This document shows, one piece after another, positions 49,817-58,559 of a stretch of DNA of 64,000 bases. This stretch comes from Modestobacter sp. DSM 44400 (lineage in GTDB: Bacteria; Actinomycetota; Actinomycetes; Mycobacteriales; Geodermatophilaceae): assembly GCF_900107175.1 (NCBI RefSeq), contig NZ_FNOZ01000007.1, positions 1 to 64,000 of the forward strand, given 5' to 3'. Position 1 is the first letter of the stretch. Every line of letters starts with the position of its first letter. The position numbers and the translations under genes were made by a program. The notes under the pieces are model-generated. The model ran no database searches and was not told the DNA's origin. It saw only the letters and a program-made list of their open reading frames with translations.

Positions 49817-51339
49817 CCCGCCACGCGGACGACGTGCCGGTGGCGCGCTCGGACTCCGGGCTCGCGCACGAGTCGATGACCCAGGTCGAGGTGCTGGCCC
49901 AGTCGGTCGCCGGCATCGCACCCAGCGCGGTCATGGCCACCGGCCCGGCGCTCATCGTGCTGTACGCCGGCAGCGGTGCGTGGCTGTCCTACCTCGCCGC
50001 GATGGTCGTCGTCGTCCTCATCGGGCTGTGCGTCGCCCAGTTCGCCCGGCGTTTCGCCTCGTCCGGCTCGCTGTACAGCTACGTCGCGCGGGGGCTCGGG
50101 CCCGGCGGGGCGCTCGCCGCCGGCTGGGGCCTGGTGATCGGGTACTCGTGCATCGCCATGGTCGGTATCGCCGGCACCGGCATCTACCTCGGCAACTTCC
50201 TGGAGACGATCGGGCTCCCGGGTACCTCGACGGCAGCGGTGCTGGTCATCTTCGTGGTGGCCGCACTCGCCGCCGGGGCCTTCGCGGTCGCCGGGATCAA
50301 GCTCTCCACCCGGCTCGGGCTGGTCCTGGAGATCGTCTCGGTCTCGGCCGTGCTGCTCGTGCTGGTCGTCGTGCTGGCCAGAAACGGGTTCTCGGTCGAC
50401 ACGTCCCAGTTCCGGCTCGACGGCGTCACCTTCGACGGGGTGACGTTCGGCATCGTGCTGGCGGTCCTGGGCTTCGTGGGTTTCGAGAGCGCGGCCTCGC
50501 TGGGCGCCGAGGCGCGCAACCCGCACCGGGCCATCCCGCGGGCGGTGCTCGGCAGCGCCGTCCTCGCCGGACTGCTGTACATCTTCGCGTCCTACTCCAC
50601 GGTGCTGGGCTTCGGCGGCGCCGACGGCCTGGCCGCCAGCGGTGCGCCGATCAGCGACCTGGCCACCGCCAACGGGCTCGGCGGGGTCACCTGGCTGATC
50701 GACCTCGGGGTAACCGCGTCGTTCTTCGCCGTCGTGATCGCCAGCATCAACGCCGCGGCGCGGGTCCTCTACACGATGGGCGAGGAGCGGGTGCTGCCGC
50801 CGGCGCTGGGGCGGGCACACCCCCGGCACAAGACGCCGCACGTGGCGATCTGGCTGATCACCCCGGTGGTCGCCGCCGTCCCGGTGATCATGTTCGCCAC
50901 CGGGACGTCGGCGTTCAACATCTACGCCTATACCGGCACCCTCGGGACCTTCGGGTACATGCTGGCCTACCTGCTCATGGCCGTCGCCCTGCCGGCCTTC
51001 CTGCGCCGGCGCGACGAGCTGAAGGGCGCGTCCGTCGTGCTGGCCGTCATCGTGGTGCTGGCCCTGCTGTACGTCTTCTACAAGAACGTCATCCCGGTTC
51101 CGCCCTCGCCGTACAACCTGCTGCCGTGGATCTTCCTGGGTGCCCTGCTGCTGGGGCTGGCGTGGTACCTGAGCGTCCGGGTCCGGACCCCGGAAGTGAC
51201 CGAGGAGGTCGGGTCCATCGAGGAGGAGCCGGTGCCTCCGCACGGGCTGCACTCCGGTGGCCACGGCACGGCCCCGGGCGGGGCTGACGGAGGTCGTGAC
51301 CGGTCGTCAGAGGCGGGCCCGCCGGTCGGGCAGGCGTGA
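49813..51339 (+). CDS. APC-superfamily amino acid/amine permease
   Basis: 508 aa, about 12 helices; GTG 49813 overlaps the amine oxidase stop. AQSVAGIAPSAVMATGPALI, FASSGSLYSYVARGLGPGGA and the sixth-helix region LGFVGFESAASLGAEARNPH with conserved FE and RNP are typical of APC permeases. Hydrophilic C-terminus is His/Gly-rich (HGLHSGGHG). It presumably imports the amine oxidised by the neighbouring enzyme. Confidence 0.92.
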   Translation: MTRHADDVPVARSDSGLAHESMTQVEVLAQSVAGIAPSAVMATGPALIVLYAGSGAWLSYLAAMVVVVLIGLCVAQFARRFASSGSLYSYVARGLGPGGALAAGWGLVIGYSCIAMVGIAGTGIYLGNFLETIGLPGTSTAAVLVIFVVAALAAGAFAVAGIKLSTRLGLVLEIVSVSAVLLVLVVVLARNGFSVDTSQFRLDGVTFDGVTFGIVLAVLGFVGFESAASLGAEARNPHRAIPRAVLGSAVLAGLLYIFASYSTVLGFGGADGLAASGAPISDLATANGLGGVTWLIDLGVTASFFAVVIASINAAARVLYTMGEERVLPPALGRAHPRHKTPHVAIWLITPVVAAVPVIMFATGTSAFNIYAYTGTLGTFGYMLAYLLMAVALPAFLRRRDELKGASVVLAVIVVLALLYVFYKNVIPVPPSPYNLLPWIFLGALLLGLAWYLSVRVRTPEVTEEVGSIEEEPVPPHGLHSGGHGTAPGGADGGRDRSSEAGPPVGQA

Positions 51340-51785
51340 GGGCCGAGGGGGACGGCACCACCGGGACGCTCGGGAGGACGGCCGCCGCGACCGGTGCGCT
51401 GTGTGTCGGCGTGCACGTGGCGACCGCCGCGGTCGGCGGCCACGGGGAAGCGGGGGAGAGGGCCGTGCTCGTCGCCATGGCGGTGGCCTGCCTGCCGTGC
51501 GTCCGCGCCCTGTGGCGCCACCCCGGAGTGGCCGTGTGGCGGAGCACCGCCGTGATGTACGGCGGCATGCTGTTCGTGCACCTGCTGCTGCTCACCGCCG
51601 CCGGGGGGAGTTCCGGGCACGCCGGGCACATGGCCGGCGGCTGGACCTGGGCGGAGGCCGGCATGTGGAGCGGCCTCGCCCTGGCCGGGGCCCAGGTGGC
51701 CCTCGCCGGGACCGTGCTCGCGAGCGGACGTGCCCTCGAACCGAGGCCGGGCCGCCCCGGCCGGGTGGGTGCGGTGGCGGACTGA
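51336..51785 (+). CDS. His-rich four-helix membrane protein in the amine oxidase operon
   Basis: 149 aa; GTG 51336 overlaps the permease stop (GTGA). Four hydrophobic segments (TGALCVGVHVATAAVGGH, RAVLVAMAVACLPCVRAL, STAVMYGGMLFVHLLLLTAA, MWSGLALAGAQVALAGTVLA) with His/Met-rich parts (GGSSGHAGHMAGGW, HVATAAVGGH) and a Cys pair CLPC. No family recognised. The metal-ligand-like residues and location suggest a role in copper supply to the amine oxidase; this is inference. Confidence 0.65.
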   Translation: MRAEGDGTTGTLGRTAAATGALCVGVHVATAAVGGHGEAGERAVLVAMAVACLPCVRALWRHPGVAVWRSTAVMYGGMLFVHLLLLTAAGGSSGHAGHMAGGWTWAEAGMWSGLALAGAQVALAGTVLASGRALEPRPGRPGRVGAVAD

Positions 51786-51795
51786 CCGGGTGCGC

Positions 51796-52659
51796 TCACC
51801 GACCGGGCCGGCCCCCGGCGCGGAACCGCAGGGACTGCCCCGGTCGCAGCTGGGCGCACCGGTCGACGTCCGGGTCGGCCACGTAGCCGATCACCGGGTA
51901 GCCACCGGTGACCGGATGGTCGGCGAGGAAGAGCACCGGGGTGCCCGAGGGTGGCACCTGCAGCGCGCCGCGGACCATCCCCTCGCTGGGCAGCTCGCCG
52001 GTGCGCAGCCGGGTCAGGGCCTCCCCGGCCAGCCGCAGGCCGACCCGGTTGCTCTCGCTGGTCACCGTGTAGGCGGTGCCGGTCAGCGCGGGCCACGCCC
52101 CGACGTCGAACCAGTCGGCCCGTGGGCCGAGCAGCACCGGGACGGTCACCTCCCCGGCCGGCGGCTCGGCGACCGCAGCCAGGTCGACGCCGGGCAGCGG
52201 CAGGGGACTCGCGCCCACGGGCAGCACGTCGCCGGCGGCGACGACGGCCGGCCCGAGACCGGCCAGCACGTCGGTGGAGCGGGAGCCCAGCACCGGCGGG
52301 ACGTCGATCCCCCCGCGGACGGCGAGGTAGGTGCGCAGCCCGCTCGCCGGCACGCCGAGCCGCAGCTCAGCGCCGGCCGCCAGCGCGGCCGGGGCGTTGT
52401 GCGCCGGGCTCCCCGCGCAGCGCGCACCGGTGGTGACCACCAGCAGGTCGCGGTCGGCCCGCACCACCAGGCCGCCGAAGGTCACCTCCAGCACCGCAGC
52501 GTCGGGCGGGTTGCCGACCAGCCGGTTGGCCAGCGCGGCGGCGGCCCGGTCGGCGGCGCCGGAGCGGCCCACCCCGAGCGCGGCCTGCCCGGGACGGCCG
52601 CGGTCCTGCACGGTGGTCAGCGGCCCGGTCGCCAACACGGTGAGGCCGGCGCAGGTCAC
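51796..52659 (-). CDS. pxpC: 5-oxoprolinase subunit C (biotin-dependent carboxyltransferase family, KipA-like)
   Basis: 287 aa from GTG 52659, overlapping the upstream stop. LTVLATGPLTTVQDRGRPGQ then AALGVGRSGAADRAAAALAN, NPPDAAVLEVTFGGL, TYLAVRGGIDVPPVLGSRST, TESNRVGLRLAGEAL-type sequence (TSESNRVGLRLAGEAL) and HPVTGGYPVIGYV are hallmarks of PxpC/KipA. With PxpA and PxpB it forms the ATP-dependent prokaryotic 5-oxoprolinase converting 5-oxoproline to glutamate. Confidence 0.92.
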   Translation of the reverse strand: MTCAGLTVLATGPLTTVQDRGRPGQAALGVGRSGAADRAAAALANRLVGNPPDAAVLEVTFGGLVVRADRDLLVVTTGARCAGSPAHNAPAALAAGAELRLGVPASGLRTYLAVRGGIDVPPVLGSRSTDVLAGLGPAVVAAGDVLPVGASPLPLPGVDLAAVAEPPAGEVTVPVLLGPRADWFDVGAWPALTGTAYTVTSESNRVGLRLAGEALTRLRTGELPSEGMVRGALQVPPSGTPVLFLADHPVTGGYPVIGYVADPDVDRCAQLRPGQSLRFRAGGRPGR

Positions 52660-53270
52660 CCGGTCACCTCGGTGAAGCGGATCCGGGTGCCCGGGCGCAG
52701 CAGCGCGGCCGGCTCCCGGTCGACGGCGAAGACCGCGACGTCGGTGCGCCCGATCAGCTGCCAGCCGCCCGGGGACTGGCGGGGGTACACGCCGCTGAAC
52801 TCCCCGGCCAGCGCCACCGAGCCCGGCGGCACCCGGGTGCGTGGCGTCGCCCGGCGTGGCACGTCCCAGTCGCCGCCGGGCTGGGTCAGGTAGCCGAAGC
52901 CCGGCGCGAAGCCACAGAAGGCCACGGTCCACTCCCGGGCGGTGTGCCGGCGGACCAGCTCGCCGGGGGTGAGCCGGAGCAGGCCGGCCAGCTCGGCGAG
53001 GTCCGCGCCGTCGTAGCGCACCGGCAGCTGGACCACCTCGGCGCCCGCCGGAGTGCCCGGCCGCGGGACCGTCGTCCGGACCACCGCGGCCACCGCGGCC
53101 AGGGTGGTGACCGCCGGGTCGGTCACCAGCAGCACGGTGCGGGCGGCCGGGACGACGTCGACCACCCCGGCCGGCGGCCGGTCGGTCAGTGCCGCGTAGA
53201 GCGCCAGGACCGCGTCGAGGTCGGCCAGCTCGACCAGCAGCGCGGCGCTCCCGCTGGGGAGCAGTCGCAT
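52656..53270 (-). CDS. pxpB: 5-oxoprolinase subunit B (KipI-like, allophanate hydrolase subunit 1 family)
   Basis: 204 aa from ATG 53270. RLLPSGSAALLVELADLDAV, VQLPVRYDGADLAELAGLL, the cyclophilin-like core AFCGFAPGFGYLTQPGGDWD, RRATPRTRVPPGSVALAGEF and GVYPRQSPGGWQLIGRTD match PxpB/KipI. Overlaps pxpA (ATGA) and pxpC (GTGA), so the three subunits are translationally coupled in the order A-B-C. Confidence 0.92.
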   Translation of the reverse strand: MRLLPSGSAALLVELADLDAVLALYAALTDRPPAGVVDVVPAARTVLLVTDPAVTTLAAVAAVVRTTVPRPGTPAGAEVVQLPVRYDGADLAELAGLLRLTPGELVRRHTAREWTVAFCGFAPGFGYLTQPGGDWDVPRRATPRTRVPPGSVALAGEFSGVYPRQSPGGWQLIGRTDVAVFAVDREPAALLRPGTRIRFTEVTG

Positions 53271-54022
53271 CAGACTGCGAAGGGGGCCAGCGCGACCCCC
53301 GCCGCCGTCAGCGCCGCCCGCACCTGCCCGGCGATCTCCACCGCTCCTGGCGTGTCGCCGTGCACGCAGATCGAACCGGGCTGCAGGGTCAGCTCGCCGC
53401 CCTCGACGTCGGTGATCGGCTCGCCCGCCGCCATCGCGACGCAACGGCGGGCGATCTCGGCCGGATCGTGCAGCACCGCGCCGTCCAGCCGCCGTGACAC
53501 CAGCGTTCCCTGCGGGGTGTAGGCCCGGTCGGCGAACGCCTCGTGCACCACGGTCAGGCCGGCCTCGCCGGCCAGCCGCAGCCAGGCCGAGCCGGGCAGG
53601 CCGAGCACCGGCAGCTTGCGGTCGTAGGCGACGACGGCGGCGACCACCGCGGCCGCCTGCTCCTCGTGGTGCACGATCGCGTTGTAGAGCGCGCCGTGCG
53701 GCTTCACGTAGCGCACCCGGTCGCCGGCGATCCGGGCGAAGGCCTCCAGCGCGCCGATCTGGTAAACGACGTCGGCGCTGAGCGCCTCGGGCTCCACGTC
53801 GATGAACCGGCGCCCGAAGCCGGGCAGGTCCCGGTAGCCGACCTGGGCGCCTATCGCGACGCCGGACTCCACGGCCTTCGCGCACACCCGCCGCATGATC
53901 GAGGCGTCACTGGCGTGGAAGCCGCAGGCGACGTTGGCGCTGGTGACCACGCCGAGCAGTGCGTCGTCGTCCCCGAGGGTCCACTGGCCGAAGCCCTCAC
54001 CGAGGTCGGAGTTCAGGTCCAT
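53270..54022 (-). CDS. pxpA: 5-oxoprolinase subunit A (LamB/YcsF family)
   Basis: 250 aa from ATG 54022 with GGGAGG upstream. [95 protein letters not shown] and [20 protein letters not shown] are the conserved YcsF blocks. First subunit gene after the NRAMP-like transporter gene, which ends 15 bp upstream. Confidence 0.94.
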   Translation of the reverse strand: MDLNSDLGEGFGQWTLGDDDALLGVVTSANVACGFHASDASIMRRVCAKAVESGVAIGAQVGYRDLPGFGRRFIDVEPEALSADVVYQIGALEAFARIAGDRVRYVKPHGALYNAIVHHEEQAAAVVAAVVAYDRKLPVLGLPGSAWLRLAGEAGLTVVHEAFADRAYTPQGTLVSRRLDGAVLHDPAEIARRCVAMAAGEPITDVEGGELTLQPGSICVHGDTPGAVEIAGQVRAALTAAGVALAPFAV

Positions 54023-54036
54023 GCCGACAGCCTCCC

Positions 54037-55296
54037 TCACGAGAAGAGCTCGATCACCGGGCGGACCGAGTTGACCGCCAGGTACAGGGTCAGCAGCCAG
54101 GCGACCCAGCCGATGGCCAGCAGCCAGCGCGGATAGCGGTAGCCGCCCAGCAGGTCGGTGCGCCGGGTGGCCACCCACAGGAGCACCGCGATGCCGATCG
54201 GCAGCAGCAACCCGTTGAACGCGCCGGCGAAGACCAGCAGCGTGGTGGGGGCAGCGCCGATGAGCACGAACGCCAGCGTGGTGACGGCGATGAAGCCGCA
54301 CACCAGCAACGTGCGGGTGCGGTCGCTGGTCCTCGTCCGGGACGTCACGAACGACACCGAGGTGTACGAGGCGCCGATCACGCTGGTGATCGACGCGGCC
54401 CACAGCACGATGCCGAAGACCCGCAGCCCCACCTCGCCGGCGGCCGCACCGAACGCCGAGGCCGCCTGGCTGTTCGGGTCCAGCGCCGCCCCGCCGGCGA
54501 CCACGCCGAGGATGGCCAGGAAGAGCACGACCCGCATCACCGCGGTGATCAGGATGCCGGTGATCGATCCCCGGGTGATGTCGCGGACGTGCTCCGGGCC
54601 GGTCACCCCGGAGTCGAGCAGCCGGTGTGCCCCGGCGTAGACGATGTAGCCGCCGATGGTTCCGCCGACCAGCGTGGTGATCGCGAGGGTGTCGACCTGC
54701 TCGGGGAGCACGACGTTCCGCAGCGCCTGCCCGACCGGCGGGCCAGAGGTGACCGCGATGTAGGTGGTCAGCGCGATCATGACCAGGCCTAGGACGACAA
54801 CGATCCGGTCGACGGCGACCCCGGCCTTCTTGCTCAGGAAGATGCCGATGGCGATCAGCGCGGAGATCGCCCCGCCGATCTTCGGGTCCAGGCCGAACAT
54901 CGCGTCGGTGCCCAGGCCGGCGCCGCTGACGTTGCCGATGTTGAACACCAGCCCGCCGATGAGCAGGAAGGCGGCCATCACCCAGCCGAGGCCCGGGGCG
55001 ACCAGGTTGCCCAGCTCCTGGGCGCGCCGTCCGGAGACCCCGATGACCCGCCAGACGTTCAGTTGCAGGGCGATGTCGAGGAGGATCGAGATGACGATCG
55101 CGAAGGCGAACGCGGCTCCGAGCTGGACGGTGAACGTCGTCGTCTGGGTGATGAACCCCGGGCCGATGGCCGAGGTGGCCATCAGGAACATCGCGCCCAG
55201 CAGGGTCGACCGCGTGCTGGTGGTCAGCTTGCCGTCGGGCTGGGGGCCCGCCGGCGGGACGCCGGTCTGCTGAGGGCCGTCGGGCTCGTGTGCCAT
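54037..55296 (-). CDS. NRAMP-family transporter of the 5-oxoproline cluster (YcsG-like)
   Basis: 419 aa from ATG 55296 (GGGAG upstream). About 11 helices: [20 protein letters not shown] (the NRAMP helix-1 GPGF motif, but the DPGN metal-binding signature is replaced), [60 protein letters not shown]. In Bacillus the equivalent ycsG lies beside ycsF and kip genes. The loss of DPGN suggests that it may not carry divalent metals and might import 5-oxoproline; that is inference. Confidence 0.85.
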   Translation of the reverse strand: MAHEPDGPQQTGVPPAGPQPDGKLTTSTRSTLLGAMFLMATSAIGPGFITQTTTFTVQLGAAFAFAIVISILLDIALQLNVWRVIGVSGRRAQELGNLVAPGLGWVMAAFLLIGGLVFNIGNVSGAGLGTDAMFGLDPKIGGAISALIAIGIFLSKKAGVAVDRIVVVLGLVMIALTTYIAVTSGPPVGQALRNVVLPEQVDTLAITTLVGGTIGGYIVYAGAHRLLDSGVTGPEHVRDITRGSITGILITAVMRVVLFLAILGVVAGGAALDPNSQAASAFGAAAGEVGLRVFGIVLWAASITSVIGASYTSVSFVTSRTRTSDRTRTLLVCGFIAVTTLAFVLIGAAPTTLLVFAGAFNGLLLPIGIAVLLWVATRRTDLLGGYRYPRWLLAIGWVAWLLTLYLAVNSVRPVIELFS

Positions 55297-55386
55297 GCCT
55301 GCTCCCGGGTGGGTTGGGTGGGGTCTGCCCGCGTCGGCGGTGGGAGTCACCCGAGGGAGGTGCTCCTGGCGGACGAATCTAGAGAG

Positions 55387-55397
55387 TTGTTCAACAA
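55387..55397. promoter_or_regulatory. GntR/FadR-type operator TTGTTCAACAA
   Basis: An 11-bp palindrome matching the TNGTNNNACNA consensus of FCD-type GntR regulators, in the 165-bp divergent region between the transporter-pxp operon and the GntR-ycsI pair. It should control both directions. Confidence 0.7.
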
Positions 55398-55461
55398 TCC
55401 CTCAAGAGGATCGGCGCACGAGTAACTGCCCCGACCCGCGGCGGCGGAGCAGGATGGCGGT

Positions 55462-56187
55462 ATGGCAGCGTTCCCCGAGCCGCCGGCCCACGCCGGCTGG
55501 CTGCGCACCGTGGCCGCCGAGGTGCGCACCTTCGACCGCTCGAGCACCGCGGAGCGGGTCGCCGAGTTGCTGCGCCACCGGGTGATCGAGGGGGACCTGC
55601 CGCCGGGGACCCGGTTGTCGGAGGAGCAGCTGGTCGAGGTGCTGCACGTGTCCCGGAACACGCTGCGCGAGGCGTTCCGGCTGCTCACACACGAGGGGTT
55701 GCTCGTGCACCGGCTGCACCGCGGCGTCTTCGTGCCCGAACTCGACGAGGACGACCTGGTCGACCTCTACCGGCTGCGGCGGACGATCGAGTGCGACGTC
55801 GTCCGGCGGCTCGAACGGTTGGACCCGGTGCGGCTGCGGCCGCTGCACGACGATGTTGCCGCCGGTGAGGACGCCGCCCGTCGCGGTGACTGGGTCGCCG
55901 TCGGCACGGCGAACATGCGCTTCCACCAGCACTTGGTCGCCCTGGCCGACAGCGCACGGATCGACGAGACCGCGGCGCGGCTGCTGGCCGAGCTCCGGCT
56001 GGCCTTCCACACCGTGGCCGCCCCGCAGCGGCTCTACGCGCCCTACGTCAGCCGCAACCGCACGCTGCTCGACCTGCTCGTCACCGGGGAGACCGACCGG
56101 GCGGCCAAGGAGCTCGAGGTCTACCTGCACGACTCCGAGGCCCAACTGGTGCAGGCCTACCGCAAACGTCCAAGGAGGAACCCGTGA
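55462..56187 (+). CDS. GntR-family regulator (FCD type) of the 5-oxoproline cluster
   Basis: 241 aa: winged HTH ([49 protein letters not shown]) and FCD domain ([60 protein letters not shown]) with the metal-binding His positions. Overlaps the next gene (GTGA). Divergent from the transporter-pxpABC operon; 5-oxoproline, glutamate or a relative is the likely ligand. Confidence 0.9.
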   Translation: MAAFPEPPAHAGWLRTVAAEVRTFDRSSTAERVAELLRHRVIEGDLPPGTRLSEEQLVEVLHVSRNTLREAFRLLTHEGLLVHRLHRGVFVPELDEDDLVDLYRLRRTIECDVVRRLERLDPVRLRPLHDDVAAGEDAARRGDWVAVGTANMRFHQHLVALADSARIDETAARLLAELRLAFHTVAAPQRLYAPYVSRNRTLLDLLVTGETDRAAKELEVYLHDSEAQLVQAYRKRPRRNP

Positions 56188-56975
56188 CCGCTCCTGCCCT
56201 CGTCCCCGCCGCCGATCCCGGCGATGCCCGGGGGCAGTACCGGGCCGGGCTGGCCGTGCCCTCGTCGGGCTGGGCGCCCGGGTTCACGCAGGCCAACCTG
56301 GTGGTGCTGCCCCGGGACTGGGCCTGGGACATGCTGCTGTTCGGCCAGCGCAACCCGCAGCCGGTCCCGCTGCTGGACGTCACCGACGCCGGCTCTCCCC
56401 GCACCGTGCTCGCGCCGGACGCCGACCTGCGGACCGACCTGCCCCGGTACCGGGTCTGGCGGGACGGGAAGCTCAGCGACGAGCCGACCGACGTCTGTGA
56501 CCTGTGGACCGACGACCTGGTCGCCTTCCTGATCGGGTGCAGCTTCAGCTTCGAGGCCGCGCTGCTGGCCGCCGGCGTCCCGGTGCGCAACATCGAGCAG
56601 GGGCGCAACGTCTCGATGTACCGGACGAACCGGGAGTGCCGTTCGGCCGGGCGGCTGTCCGGGCCGCTGGTCGTGTCGATGCGGCCGGTCCCGGGTGAGC
56701 TGGTGGCCACAGCGGTGCAGGTGACCGGCCGCATGCCGCAGGTCCACGGGGCGCCGGTGCAGGTCGGCTCGCCGTCCGCGCTGGGCATCGACCTGTCCCG
56801 GCCGGATTTCGGCGACCCGGTCGAGTTCGCCGAGGGCGACGTCCCGGTGTTCTGGGCCTGCGGGGTCACCCCGCAGGCGGCTCTGATGGCGTCCCGCCCG
56901 CCATTCGCGATCACCCACGCGCCGGGGCACATGTTCATCACCGACGTCCCGGACGCCGTCTACCGCCAGCCCTGA
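56184..56975 (+). CDS. Putative hydro-lyase / D-glutamate cyclase (YcsI, DUF1445 family)
   Basis: 263 aa. [10 protein letters not shown]-like opening ([20 protein letters not shown]), [80 protein letters not shown] and the C-terminal [17 protein letters not shown] are diagnostic. DUF1445 includes D-glutamate cyclase, which makes 5-oxo-D-proline, so it fits the oxoprolinase cluster as a feeder step. Coupled to the GntR gene. Confidence 0.9.
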   Translation: MTAPALVPAADPGDARGQYRAGLAVPSSGWAPGFTQANLVVLPRDWAWDMLLFGQRNPQPVPLLDVTDAGSPRTVLAPDADLRTDLPRYRVWRDGKLSDEPTDVCDLWTDDLVAFLIGCSFSFEAALLAAGVPVRNIEQGRNVSMYRTNRECRSAGRLSGPLVVSMRPVPGELVATAVQVTGRMPQVHGAPVQVGSPSALGIDLSRPDFGDPVEFAEGDVPVFWACGVTPQAALMASRPPFAITHAPGHMFITDVPDAVYRQP

Positions 56976-56993
56976 ACCGGCGCTCCGCCCTGC

Positions 56994-58022
56994 TCAGCCG
57001 CCGGTCCGGCCGATCAGCTCCGCGGCCCGCTGCGCGGTGCCCACCGCGGTGGGCACCCCGCGGGCGGCGGATTCTCCTGCCACCTCGGCGAACTTCACCG
57101 CGTGTTCGTCGCCTGACCGCACTGCGGCCTCGGTCGCCTCCGCCGGGTCCAGCCCGGACGGCGGCTCGGGCAGCGCGCCGGCCGGCCGGTACGCGGCGGT
57201 GATCGCCGCCGACGTCACCCACGCGGCCCGGAACGTCGGCGGCCACAGGTCCAGGGGGAGGGACGGCAGCACGAGGGCGGCGGCGCGGGGCGCGGTGGCC
57301 GCGTGCACCAGCATCACCGGGCTGCCGTGCGCCCACCGGCCGTATCGGACGACGGCGGCGTCGACCAGCGCGTCCAGCGCCGCCGGGACCTCCGCGGCTG
57401 GGACAGGGGCCAGCCCGGCGAGCGCCGGTGCCCAGTCCGGCCGCGCACCCAGGTCGGCCAGCCGCCGGCGGACGTCGCCGATGCCACCCAGGACGGGGAG
57501 CGCGTCGAGCGCCGGACCGGGCGCTCGCGCGCCCCGGGGCGGCATGTCGCCGGGCACCGGCTGCCAGCGGGCGGCCCAGTAGCCGAGCGCCTGGGCCAGC
57601 TCGGACACCCTGGGTGCCGTCTCCTCCTCCCGCAGAGCGCGCACCGCGTGGCCGGTCCGGATCAGCCCGTGGGTGGCCGCGGCCACCGCGCCCGGGAGCA
57701 GCCGGGGCCACCAGGTGGCCAGCACATCCGGCCACGGCCGCTCGGCCAGCTCGCGGTCGAAGAAGGCCAGCCAGTCGCCGAGCCGCGAGGCGTCGCCGAG
57801 CACCTCCGGCCAGGACCCCGCGCTGATCGGACAGCGTGCTGTCGGTGCGTCCTCCAGCCGTTCGAGGTACCGGTCGACCCAGCGGTGCACGTGCACCTCA
57901 CTGTCCGGACCCAGCCGCAGGAGGGCGTCCGCGGCCATCGGCCCGTGGTTGGACAGCCATCCGTCGAACTCCGGGCCGGTGCGGCGCAGCCGCTCGTACA
58001 CCTCGTCCAGCAGTCCGCCCAT
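56994..58022 (-). CDS. Questin oxidase-like protein (DUF4243)
   Basis: 342 aa from ATG 58022. LSNHGPMAADALLRLG, HRWVDRYLERLEDAP, RLLPGAVAAATHGLIRTGHA and the C-terminal FAEVAGESAARG-like region match the questin-oxidase (AflY-like) family, known for fungal Baeyer-Villiger-type steps. In bacteria the substrate is unknown. The conserved HG and H-x-GLIRTGH residues are present. It is divergent from a SoxR-type regulator with a SoxR box between, which suggests induction by redox-active compounds. Confidence 0.82.
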   Translation of the reverse strand: MGGLLDEVYERLRRTGPEFDGWLSNHGPMAADALLRLGPDSEVHVHRWVDRYLERLEDAPTARCPISAGSWPEVLGDASRLGDWLAFFDRELAERPWPDVLATWWPRLLPGAVAAATHGLIRTGHAVRALREEETAPRVSELAQALGYWAARWQPVPGDMPPRGARAPGPALDALPVLGGIGDVRRRLADLGARPDWAPALAGLAPVPAAEVPAALDALVDAAVVRYGRWAHGSPVMLVHAATAPRAAALVLPSLPLDLWPPTFRAAWVTSAAITAAYRPAGALPEPPSGLDPAEATEAAVRSGDEHAVKFAEVAGESAARGVPTAVGTAQRAAELIGRTGG

Positions 58023-58037
58023 GCGACGACCTCAACA

Positions 58038-58055
58038 GCTCAGGTGGACTTGAGG
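58038..58055. promoter_or_regulatory. SoxR-box-like operator
   Basis: GCTCAGGTGGACTTGAGG resembles the SoxR consensus CCTCAAGTTAACTTGAGG, with the right half exact (ACTTGAGG) and 14 of 18 positions equal overall. It is placed 30 bp before the soxR start and 16 bp from the questin oxidase-like start. Confidence 0.7.
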
Positions 58056-58085
58056 TCAAGGGCCGCCACGGACGAGACTGCCGGG

Positions 58086-58559
58086 ATGGACCGTGAGCTG
58101 ACCATCGGCGAGGTCGCCCGGCGGACCGGGCTGTCGGTGCCGACCGTGCGGTACTACGAGTCCCGGGGACTGCTGAGCGCGCGGCGCACGCCGGGCAACC
58201 AGCGCCGCTACGACCGGTCGGTGCTGCGCCGGCTGGCGGTTGTCACGGCCGCCGCCCGGGTCGGGCTGCCGCTGGCCGAGGTGGCCGCCGCCTTCGCCGA
58301 GCTGCCGGCGGACCGGGCGCCGGACCGGGCGGACTGGTTCCGGCTGTCCGCCGGCTGGCGACGGCGGGTGGACGAGCGGATCGCCGAGCTCGAGGCTCTC
58401 CGGGGGAACCTGGACGGCTGCATCGGCTGCGGGTGCCTGTCCCTGGACCGCTGCGCGTTGTTCAACCCCGGCGACGAGGCGACCGCCGAGGGCACCGAGT
58501 CCCGGTGGGTGCGCCGGGCCCGGTCGGCCGCAGCGACGCCGGGACGGCGGGCTCCGTGA
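58086..58559 (+). CDS. soxR: SoxR-type MerR-family redox sensor
   Basis: 157 aa. MerR HTH (LTIGEVARRTGLSVPTVRYY, ESRGLLSARRTPGNQRRY), dimer helix, and the [2Fe-2S] ligand set Cys112, 115, 117, 123 in CIGCGCLSLDRC, exactly C-x2-C-x-C-x5-C. The C-terminal tail ends LFNPGD, as in SoxR. Oxidation of the cluster or redox-cycling compounds would activate a divergent promoter with long spacer. Its TGA overlaps the ATG of the next gene by one base. Confidence 0.92.
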   Translation: MDRELTIGEVARRTGLSVPTVRYYESRGLLSARRTPGNQRRYDRSVLRRLAVVTAAARVGLPLAEVAAAFAELPADRAPDRADWFRLSAGWRRRVDERIAELEALRGNLDGCIGCGCLSLDRCALFNPGDEATAEGTESRWVRRARSAAATPGRRAP

